NCBI GenBank assembly: GCA_025454275.1
Contig: JALOOS010000066.1
Coordinates: 1-7,976, forward strand
DNA: 7,976 nt
Source: Desulfobacterales bacterium
GTDB taxonomy: Bacteria; Desulfobacterota; Desulfobacteria; Desulfobacterales; SpSt-501
Direction of reading: 5' to 3'
Shown: piece by piece, positions 1 to 5,659 of the stretch
Layout: every line of letters starts with the position of its first letter
Position numbering within the stretch: the first letter of the stretch is position 1
The notes under the pieces: generated by a model
Databases searched by the model: none
The model's input: only the letters and a program-made list of their open reading frames with translations
What the model was told of the DNA's origin: nothing
Program-made: the position numbers and the translations under genes

Positions 1-167
1 GCAGGCGGTGTGAGACACCGTCGAGGATGGCGACGAGCGCGGACGCAGGCCCGAGCCACCAGACGCCGTTTACGGATGGGCACTATACTATAAACCGAGA
101 AAATATCAACGATAATTTCTAGTGCGGCGAAGAGTCCCGAGATGAGCCGGGAAGGCGTGCTGAGCGG
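1..167. other. Leading region with no confident gene
   Basis: I cannot assign a gene here. The first 20 bases hold a short perfect hairpin (CGGTGT, loop GAG, ACACCG, 6-20) that is not followed by a T run. On the + strand one reading frame is open from the window edge to a TAG at 121-123, so the tail of a gene entering from the left is possible. Its last codons are AT-rich and unlike the GC-rich genes nearby, and the peptide is not recognisable. Bases 81-122 are clearly AT-rich and contain overlapping TATACT and TATAAA boxes (84-94), plausible -10 elements for the small gene that follows. No well-spaced -35 box accompanies them; TTTACG at 69-74 sits too close. Confidence 0.35.
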
Positions 168-377
168 GTGATGGGATCGATGCAGCTCCTGGTGCAACTC
201 CTCAAAGTCGTCTCGGTCCTGGCCGGGGCGGCCATATTGGGCAACTGGTTCCTGGCCGAGTTGCGCAAAGCCCGCCTGAAGAAGCTTCCCTGGTATACCC
301 CCTACCTGAGCCCGCCGGGCCTCCTCATTCTGGCCGCGTGCATTCTGCCGGTGATATACTGGCTGGCCCTCCGATAA
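168..377 (+). CDS. Small two-helix membrane protein, function unknown
   Basis: This encodes a 69-residue protein of no family I can name. Two hydrophobic stretches are visible: about residues 6-29 (LLVQLLKVVSVLAGAAILGN and onward) and about 49-67 (PPGLLILAACILPVIYWLAL). A short basic loop (RKARLKKLPW) joins them, so it is probably an inner-membrane hairpin with the basic loop in the cytoplasm. Three starts are possible: GTG 168, ATG 171 and ATG 180. A GGGAAGG stretch at about 149-155 is the best Shine-Dalgarno candidate but lies rather far upstream, so the start is uncertain; all choices keep both helices. It stands alone and converges on the - strand gene at 506-748. Its hydrophobicity pattern and codon use support a real gene, but no function can be inferred. 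Confidence 0.68.
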   Translation: MMGSMQLLVQLLKVVSVLAGAAILGNWFLAELRKARLKKLPWYTPYLSPPGLLILAACILPVIYWLALR

Positions 378-505
378 AAGCGGCTGCAGAACCCCGTCCA
401 AGTACACAAGCAAGCTCTAACCGGCAGCCTGAGAGGTCCCCTCCCGCCGCAACGGGAACAGGCAACGCCGCCTTGGGCGGAAAAGATCGGGGTTTTACGT
501 CCCCC
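378..505. terminator. Convergent gap with weak hairpins, possible terminator
   Basis: This gap lies between the 3' ends of two convergent genes. CCGCC-TTG-GGCGG (468-480) is a perfect 5-bp stem, followed on the + strand by AAAA. Read on the - strand from the stop at 506, a GGGG/CCCC stem (about 490-505) is followed within four bases by TTTT and then by the GC hairpin. This is compatible with a weak intrinsic terminator for the - strand gene. Stems are short and the U tract is only four bases, so confidence is low. Confidence 0.3.
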
Positions 506-748
506 TCAGATTTGATCCAGGAACCTTCGGGCCGGGTATTCGAACTCGCGGGTTTCAACCTCAACCGAGCGTTCCCCGCCCTCCTCGGACAAGGTGACCG
601 CCACGTGCCCCCCGGCACCTTCGAACGAAATGCAGCAATCGTTGCGCCCGGTCTGAACCAGCCCCTCGCCGCCTTTTCCGAAAAAACGCTCGGCCGCGCC
701 CAGGACCTCCGCGGAGCTGCGCCGGGTCAACTTCGATATTCTTAGCAT
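506..748 (-). CDS. Conserved-type hypothetical protein, 80 residues
   Basis: The predicted product has 80 residues, no signal peptide and no membrane segment. It begins MLRISKLTRR and contains a Gly-rich turn (FFGKGGEGL, about 22-30), an adjacent cysteine pair (DCC, 37-39), a Gly-rich FEGAGGHVAV stretch and an acidic C-terminus (VEVETREFEYPARRFLDQI). An alternating helix then beta-strand pattern suggests a small compact alpha/beta domain. The start at 748 is preferred over a longer ATG at 793 because a GGAAGGGGG purine tract lies 8-9 bases upstream. The extra 15 residues of the longer form are low-complexity Gly/Pro and would overlap that site. I have the impression that similar short proteins occur in Desulfobacterota, but I know no function. 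It is divergent from the SPFH operon and convergent with the small membrane gene. Confidence 0.7.
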   Translation of the reverse strand: MLRISKLTRRSSAEVLGAAERFFGKGGEGLVQTGRNDCCISFEGAGGHVAVTLSEEGGERSVEVETREFEYPARRFLDQI

Positions 749-933
749 TGGATAGACCCCCTTCCCTTCTATTCCGCCGGCGCCGGCCGGCATCAGCTCA
801 TAATAACGCCGCCTCGCCGGCGGACAAGCCGGGAAGGCGCCGCCTCAAGATTGCCGCGGCGAGGGCCGATAGTTAAGGGAGAGACGCGCAGCGGCTAACC
901 CCGCTTCGCCACCCACCGCCCGAGGAGGCCTCG
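749..933. promoter_or_regulatory. Divergent intergenic region, GC-rich palindromes
   Basis: This 185-base gap lies between two divergently transcribed genes and should carry promoters for both, but no well-spaced consensus promoter is obvious. It contains a perfect 12-bp palindrome GCCGGCGCCGGC (776-787). It also contains an inverted repeat CCTCGCCG (812-819) / CGGCGAGG (857-864), and a lone AT island CATAATAA (799-806) that could serve as a -10 on either strand. A weak TTGCCG (851) with TTAAGG about 16 bases on could drive the SPFH gene. GC-rich palindromes arise easily at this base composition, so operator function is only a guess. GAGGAGG at 922-928 is a strong Shine-Dalgarno five bases before the ATG at 934. 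Confidence 0.35.
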
Positions 934-2067
934 ATGACTGACAACAATTTGGTATTTTTGGAAAATTTAGAATGGTTCGACGAAACCGGCCGTCAGATCG
1001 TGCACCGCCTGCCGCAGTCCGGCTCCGGCGAGATTAAGTTCGGGGCCCAGCTGACCGTGCGGGAGAGCCAGGCGGCTATTTTTTTCTATAAAGGCAAGGC
1101 GGTGGGGGCCTTCGGGCCGGGCCGCCACACCCTGAAAACCGGCAACATCCCCATTCTGACCAAGCTCGCGAGCATCCCCTGGGCCCTCACGAGCCCCCTG
1201 CGGGCCGAGGTCTATTTCGTCAACCTGAAGGTCTTTACGAACCTCAAGTGGGGGACGCGCGAGCCGGTCGCCTTCAAGGATGCCGAGCTCGGCCTGGTGC
1301 GCCTGCGGGCCTTCGGGGTGTTCAACCTGCAGGTGGTGCAGCCGGTCCTCTTCATCAACAGCCTCGTGGGGACCCAGGGGATGTTCACGACCGAGGAGAT
1401 CGAGGAGTATCTGAACCGTGTGATCGTCTCCCGATTCAACGACTACATGGGCCAGACGCTCGACTCGCTGCTGAACCTGCCCGCAAAATACGATGAGCTC
1501 TCCGAGGGGTTGAGCCGCCGCCTCGCAGAGGACTTCAGCCACTTCGGGATCCGCTTGACCCACCTCTACACCAATTCGATCACCCCGCCGCCGGAGGTCC
1601 AGCAGGCCATCGACGACCGCAGCCGTCTGGGGGTCTTCAAGGACATGGAAAAGCTCATGCAGATGAAGGCCGCCATGGCCATGGAGAAGGCCGCCCAGGG
1701 AGGCGAGGGCGGGGCCGGGACGGGGATGGGCACCAGCCTGGGGCTCATGCTGCCGGCGATGTTCGCGCAATACTTCAGCGCCGCAAAACCCGGCACAGCG
1801 CCGCTCCCGTCCGAACCCCGCACCCCCTGCCCGGAGTGCAAAAGCGAGGTGCCCGCGGATTCGAAATTCTGCCCCCAGTGCGGGCACCAGCTGGTCGTGT
1901 TCGAGCAGTGCGCCCGCTGCGGGAAGAATCTCGCGCCGAACGCCAAGTTCTGCCCGCGCTGCGGCCTGGCAATTGAAAGCGCCCCCGCCAGGCGGTTCTG
2001 CAAACAGTGCGGGGCGGAGAACCTTGCCGAATCGGTGTTCTGCAACGACTGCGGTGAGAAGCTGTGA
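934..2067 (+). CDS. SPFH-domain protein with three C-terminal zinc ribbons (YdjI-like)
   Basis: The 377-residue product matches the SPFH 'virion core protein-like' / Bacillus YdjI family. Residues about 25-235 form the SPFH core: QLTVRESQAAIFFYKGKAVG, FGPGRHTL, then VYFVNLKVFTNLKWGT and ITPPPEVQQAIDDRSRLG. A Met/Ala-rich helix (about 236-255), a Gly-rich linker and a hydrophobic patch (about 263-285) follow. The tail carries three CxxC...CxxC zinc ribbons: C299/C302 with C313/C316, C326/C329 with C340/C343, and C356/C359 with C370/C373. SPFH proteins oligomerise at membranes and act as scaffolds; YdjI is linked to PspA in Bacillus membrane-stress responses. No N-terminal transmembrane helix is seen, so membrane attachment would be peripheral. 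The start has a strong GAGGAGG site. The gene overlaps the next by GTGA, indicating translational coupling. Family call is firm; the biological role is not. Confidence 0.9.
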   Translation: MTDNNLVFLENLEWFDETGRQIVHRLPQSGSGEIKFGAQLTVRESQAAIFFYKGKAVGAFGPGRHTLKTGNIPILTKLASIPWALTSPLRAEVYFVNLKVFTNLKWGTREPVAFKDAELGLVRLRAFGVFNLQVVQPVLFINSLVGTQGMFTTEEIEEYLNRVIVSRFNDYMGQTLDSLLNLPAKYDELSEGLSRRLAEDFSHFGIRLTHLYTNSITPPPEVQQAIDDRSRLGVFKDMEKLMQMKAAMAMEKAAQGGEGGAGTGMGTSLGLMLPAMFAQYFSAAKPGTAPLPSEPRTPCPECKSEVPADSKFCPQCGHQLVVFEQCARCGKNLAPNAKFCPRCGLAIESAPARRFCKQCGAENLAESVFCNDCGEKL

Positions 2068-3290
2068 CCGCGTTCCGCATCGAGTGCCGCTGCCCGCAAT
2101 GCGGCGCCCCGGCCGCCCTGGAGGAGACCGACCGGGTGGTGGCCTGCCCCTTCTGCCGCGTCCGTTCGGTGCTGACGGCGCGCGACGGCTTCCGTTATGC
2201 GCTCCCGGCCCGCAGACCCGCGGGCCGGGAGCTTTTCTACGTCCCCTATTGGCGCTTCAAGGGGTTCATGCTCTTCGCCCGGCCGGAAGAGACCGAGCAC
2301 ACCTTCATCGATATGACCCGGCTCGGGGTCGGCCTGGGAACCCTGCCCCATACCCTCGGCGTGCGGGCGCAGGCCATGAAGCTCAAGTTCGCCACTCCGG
2401 AGACGGAGGGGCGCTTTATCCTCCCCATGGGTTCGTTTGACGCGGCACTGGAGGAATTCCAGTCGCGCCTATCCCGCAGCCGCCCGGCGGAGGCGCTCGC
2501 CGCCGCCCACCTGGGCGAGGCGATGGGGCTGGTCTTCGCCCCCGTTTACGCGGAGGAGAAGCTTACGGACGGGGTTCTCGATGCAGCCATGGGAAAGGTG
2601 CCCGAGGGATGGGAGGCGGTTGCGGCCGGGGCCGGGAGGCTGGAAGCAGGGGTCGGCTTTCTCCCCGCCCTTTGCCCCGCCTGCGGCTGGGATCTCGCGG
2701 GCGAACGGGATGCGCAGGTGCTTGTGTGCGGCAACTGCAGTTCCGCCTGGGCCCCGGCCGGCGGGAAGCTGGAGCGCGTCGCGTGCGAATGCCTCAAAAC
2801 GGCGGGGGCGGAGGATTATTACCTCCCCTTCTGGCTCACCACCTGCGATATCGCAGGCATCGACCTCGCCACCTACGCCGACCTCGTGCGGGTGGCCAAT
2901 CTCCCGAAAGTTCTCCAACCGGGGTTCGAATCGCGGCGCTTTCTTTTCTGGACCCCGGCCTTCAAACTCAGGGCAGGGGCCTTTCTGCGCCTGTCGGAGA
3001 ATCTGACCCTCTCCCAGCCCCAGGAGGTGCTCGCCGCGGGTCTGCCCCCGGGCCGGCACCACCCAGCGAACCTTGCCGCGGCCGAGTCCGCGGGGAGCCT
3101 GCGGGTGGTTCTCGCCGGGATCATGAAACCCAGAAAGGAGATGGCCGAACTCCTTCCCCGCCTTGCGCTGCGCATCACCGGGCAGCGCCTGGCCTACCTA
3201 CCGTTTCAAGGGGACCGGCACGACTTCGTTCAGCCCCACACCCGGGTAGCGATCAACAGGAACCTTCTCGCCCTCTCCCGCAGCCTGTAA
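2064..3290 (+). CDS. Duplicated zinc-ribbon protein, partner of the SPFH protein
   Basis: This is a 408-residue soluble protein with no signal peptide or membrane helix. Two zinc ribbons are visible: C10/C13 with C28/C31, and C204/C207 with C222/C225. An extra cysteine, C8, precedes the first. Each ribbon is followed by Y-x-P-(Y/F)-W at the same distance: W63 is 32 residues after C31, and W257 is 32 after C225. A related YLPF occurs near the C-terminus (378-381), and FLFWTPAFKL at 293-302. This suggests two copies of a ribbon-plus-beta-domain unit. The GTG start at 2064 overlaps the TGA of the SPFH gene, with GGTGAG just upstream as the likely ribosome site. An interaction with the SPFH protein is inferred from coupling and shared ribbons; YdjI/YdjG in Bacillus is a loose parallel. 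I cannot assign a reaction. Confidence 0.83.
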   Translation: MTAFRIECRCPQCGAPAALEETDRVVACPFCRVRSVLTARDGFRYALPARRPAGRELFYVPYWRFKGFMLFARPEETEHTFIDMTRLGVGLGTLPHTLGVRAQAMKLKFATPETEGRFILPMGSFDAALEEFQSRLSRSRPAEALAAAHLGEAMGLVFAPVYAEEKLTDGVLDAAMGKVPEGWEAVAAGAGRLEAGVGFLPALCPACGWDLAGERDAQVLVCGNCSSAWAPAGGKLERVACECLKTAGAEDYYLPFWLTTCDIAGIDLATYADLVRVANLPKVLQPGFESRRFLFWTPAFKLRAGAFLRLSENLTLSQPQEVLAAGLPPGRHHPANLAAAESAGSLRVVLAGIMKPRKEMAELLPRLALRITGQRLAYLPFQGDRHDFVQPHTRVAINRNLLALSRSL

Positions 3291-3596
3291 CGTCGCGGCA
3301 GCGCTGCTGGAAGCCGCTCCCGCACATGGAGTGGGGGCCTTTCTCCAAGCACACAGCGTCGCCAGCTTTCTGAATTCGGCCTCGGGGTCGGAATCGGAAT
3401 CGGTATCGTCGGTTTATTTATTTCCGGGGACCCCCGACAAATTTCCAAATCGTGATGCTCGATACCGATACGGATTCCGACACCGGCTCCGGTCGCTGCG
3501 CCATCGCGTCCGATATCGGATGGTGTATTACCACCAGGAGAGCCTTCGGTTCATCGAGGCAGGTCGTGTCCGGGTCAGGCAAAGCGCAAGGGGGGA
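3291..3596. other. Convergent intergenic region, no gene
   Basis: No credible gene lies in these 306 bases between the 3' ends of the zinc-ribbon gene and gph. The region is noticeably richer in A+T than its flanks in the middle. It holds a GCAGCGCTGC palindrome just after the upstream stop (3298-3307) and the long inverted repeat described separately. It also has a perfect 12-bp palindrome TCCGATATCGGA (3509-3520) and a TGGTG-TATTAC-CACCA hairpin (3521-3536). The open frame crossing the region encodes only repeat-derived Ser/Glu-rich and Arg-rich peptide and has no ribosome site, so I do not call it. Confidence 0.6.
3386..3484. repeat. Long imperfect inverted repeat with six-base units
   Basis: The left arm (3386-3408) is built of TCGGAA, TCGGAA, TCGGTA units. 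The right arm (3460-3484) reads as GATACC, GATACG, GATTCC, GACACC. The reverse complement of the left arm matches the right arm over CGATACCGAT and GATTCCGAC, with two mismatches and a small insertion. The 51-base spacer is A+T-rich at both sides and contains its own GC hairpin (CGGGG / CCCCG, 3425-3436). The RNA or single strand could form a cruciform-like structure of about 100 bases. Possible roles are a bidirectional terminator between convergent genes, or one copy of a dispersed repeat family. No transposase gene is nearby. Confidence 0.7.
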
Positions 3597-4268
3597 TTAT
3601 GAATCGCCGGCTCCGCCGCTGATCCACGCAAGGAGCTCGGCCGGCTCCGAGAGCAGCAGCCGGGCCCCGGCGGCGGTGAGCTCCGCCTCGGGCCGGAACC
3701 CCCAGCGCACCCCGACCGGGAACATGCCCGCCGCCGTGGCGGTTCGCATGTCGACCTCCGAGTCGCCCACGTAGATGCATTCGGAGGGGTCGAGGCCGAA
3801 CCCGGCTGCGATCTCGCTGGCCGCAGCCGGATCCGGCTTGCGGGGCCGTTCGGGGACGGACCCCAGGACCGTTTCAAAGGGGACGCCGGGGAGCAGCTCC
3901 TGCACGAGGTCGCGGGCCGCCTCCTCGGGTTTGTTCGAAAGAACCGCGAGCCGCAGCCCCGCCCGGACAAGCGCCGCCGCCATTTCGATGACACCCGGGT
4001 AGGGCCGGGTCTTGCGGGTCCGGCGCTCGCGGTACTCGCGCTGCATCTCGCCGACGAGGCGGACGAGCGCCTCCTCGTCGGCGACCTCGAAGGGCAGCGC
4101 GCGGCGCACCAGCAGGGTGATCCCGTCGCCCACGAAATAGCGGTAGGCCTCCACCGGATGGGGCGGCAGGCGGTTCCGTGCCAGGACCGCGTTCATCGAA
4201 TCCGCGAGGTCCTCGAGGCTGTCGACCAGGGTCCCGTCCAGATCGAAGATGACGGCCTTGAACCGCAT
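3597..4268 (-). CDS. gph: HAD-family phosphatase, phosphoglycolate phosphatase-like
   Basis: This 223-residue product has normal length for Gph. HAD motif I is FDLDGTLVDS (nucleophile D9, acid D11). Motif II is the serine in AVLSNKP (S111). Motif III is the lysine in RKPDP (K144), and motif IV is YVGDSEVDM (D169, D173). The cap domain lies between motifs I and II (about 16-90). Such enzymes hydrolyse 2-phosphoglycolate to glycolate, Mg-dependent and cytoplasmic, but HAD substrate range is broad, so the exact substrate is not certain. The ATG directly abuts the TAG of the glutamate dehydrogenase gene, so it is the third, translationally coupled gene of the operon. A GGGG stretch within the end of that gene is the only visible ribosome site. 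No clear intrinsic terminator follows it. Confidence 0.9.
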   Translation of the reverse strand: MRFKAVIFDLDGTLVDSLEDLADSMNAVLARNRLPPHPVEAYRYFVGDGITLLVRRALPFEVADEEALVRLVGEMQREYRERRTRKTRPYPGVIEMAAALVRAGLRLAVLSNKPEEAARDLVQELLPGVPFETVLGSVPERPRKPDPAAASEIAAGFGLDPSECIYVGDSEVDMRTATAAGMFPVGVRWGFRPEAELTAAGARLLLSEPAELLAWISGGAGDS

Positions 4269-5618
4269 CTACACCAGCCCCTGGTCCTGCATGGCATTCA
4301 CCACCTTGAGGAAGCCCGCGATGTTGGCGCCCATGAGGTAGCTTCCGGGCTGGCCGTATTCCTCGGCCGCCTCGAGGCAGGTACGGTGGATGCCCTTCAT
4401 GATGAGCTTCAAGCGGCTGTCCACCTCCTCGCGGGACCAGTTCAGGCGCGAGCTGTTCTGGGCCATTTCCAGCCCCGACACCGCCACCCCGCCGGCGTTG
4501 GCGGCCTTGCCCGGGGCATAGAGCAGGTCGGCCTCCTGGAACACCGCCGCCGCCTCGAGGGTCGAGGCCATGTCGGCGCCTTCGGCCACCAGTTTCACGC
4601 CGCCGGCTGCCAGGCTCCGGGCGTCCTGGCCGTTGATCTCGTTTTCGGTGGCGCAGGGGAAGGCGCAGTCGGCCTTCACCTTCCAGAGCGGGTGGTGGTC
4701 CAGGGCGGCGTCCCGCTCGACGAAGACCGCCTGGGAGTACTTGTCGACGTATTCGCCGATCCGCGCCCGGCGGATGTTCTTCAGGCGCTTGACGAAGTCG
4801 AGCTTGCCGCGGTCGATGCCCTCTTCGTCGATGATGCACCCGGAGGAGTCCGAAAGGGTCACCACCTTGGCACCCATCTCGATCAGTTTTTCCACGGTGT
4901 GCTGGGCCACGTTCCCGGAGCCCGAGACCAGGCAGACCTTGCCGGAGAGGCTCTGGCTGCGGGCGGCCAGCATCTCGGCGGCGAAATAGACGAGCCCGTA
5001 GCCCGCCGCCTCCCGCCGCACGAGGCTTCCGCCCCAGTTCAGGCTCTTGCCCGTGAAGACCCCCGTGAACTCGTTGCGCAGGCGCTTGTACATCCCGAAG
5101 AGGTAGCCGATCTCGCGCGCCCCCACCCCGATGTCGCCCTCGGGAACGTCGGTGTAGGGGCCGATGTGCCGGAAGAGCTCGGCCGCGAAACTCTGGCAGA
5201 AGCGCATGACCTCGTCGTCGGATTTCCCCTTGGGGTCGAAATCCGCCCCGCCCTGCCCGGCCCCGAGGTTGAGGGTCGTGAGGGCGTTCTTGAAGACCTG
5301 CTCGAAGGCCAGGAACTTCAGGATGCTCAGATTGACCGAGGCGTGGAAGCGCAGCCCGCCCTTGTAGGGGCCGATGGCGCTGTTCATCTCCACCTGGTAG
5401 CCGCGGTTGACCCGCGCCTGGCCGTGGTCGTCCATCCAGGGGACGCGGAAGGTGATGATCCGCTCGGGCTCGACCAACCGCTCCAGGATCGCGTTGCGCC
5501 GGTACTCGGGGTGCCGGTCCAGCACCGGCTTGACGGAATCGAACACCCCCCGGACGGCTTGCTGAAATTCCTTCTCGCCCGGATCGCGGGCGGTCACTGT
5601 TCTCAGGATATCGGACAT
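4269..5618 (-). CDS. gdhA: NADP-type glutamate dehydrogenase homologue lacking the catalytic lysine
   Basis: The 449-residue product aligns along its length with hexameric GdhA (about 447 residues), which reductively aminates 2-oxoglutarate to glutamate. Conserved features are YKGGLRF (K86) and FEQVFKNAL (K110) for substrate binding, GDIGVGAREIGY (D162), the Rossmann turn GSGNVAQ (233-239) and VSGLEMAQNS (S381). Against Clostridium symbiosum numbering these match K89, K113, D165 and S380. The usual PMGG(A/G)KGGSDFDP segment reads NLGAGQGGADFDP: the catalytic lysine (K125) is Q122. Also CATQNE is CATENE (E325), and EGANMP is EGADMA (D349, A351). The reading frame is intact, so this is not a decayed gene. 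It may catalyse a different or impaired reaction. The start is set by AAAGGAGGT five bases upstream; 41 bases separate it from the glutamate synthase-like gene. Confidence 0.9.
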   Translation of the reverse strand: MSDILRTVTARDPGEKEFQQAVRGVFDSVKPVLDRHPEYRRNAILERLVEPERIITFRVPWMDDHGQARVNRGYQVEMNSAIGPYKGGLRFHASVNLSILKFLAFEQVFKNALTTLNLGAGQGGADFDPKGKSDDEVMRFCQSFAAELFRHIGPYTDVPEGDIGVGAREIGYLFGMYKRLRNEFTGVFTGKSLNWGGSLVRREAAGYGLVYFAAEMLAARSQSLSGKVCLVSGSGNVAQHTVEKLIEMGAKVVTLSDSSGCIIDEEGIDRGKLDFVKRLKNIRRARIGEYVDKYSQAVFVERDAALDHHPLWKVKADCAFPCATENEINGQDARSLAAGGVKLVAEGADMASTLEAAAVFQEADLLYAPGKAANAGGVAVSGLEMAQNSSRLNWSREEVDSRLKLIMKGIHRTCLEAAEEYGQPGSYLMGANIAGFLKVVNAMQDQGLV

Positions 5619-5659
5619 GGGAGACCTCCTTTTCTGAGCTGCCGTCGCGAAAAACCGTT

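Noticed and set aside
338..745. + strand 135-codon frame opposite the 80-residue protein
   Set aside because: Starts inside the small membrane gene, is low-complexity, and is antisense to a better supported gene with a ribosome site.
967..1887. 306-codon - strand open frame opposite the SPFH gene
   Set aside because: Antisense of a gene with clear SPFH and zinc-ribbon motifs; the product is low-complexity.
3386..3484. CRISPR array or short tandem-repeat array
   Set aside because: The units are six bases with no spacers, only a few copies, and arranged as opposed arms, so it is an inverted repeat and not a CRISPR array.
3331..3774. + strand open frame over the convergent gap and the end of gph
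   Set aside because: The peptide is made of translated repeat units (SGSESESVSS) and Arg-rich antisense of gph, with no ribosome site.
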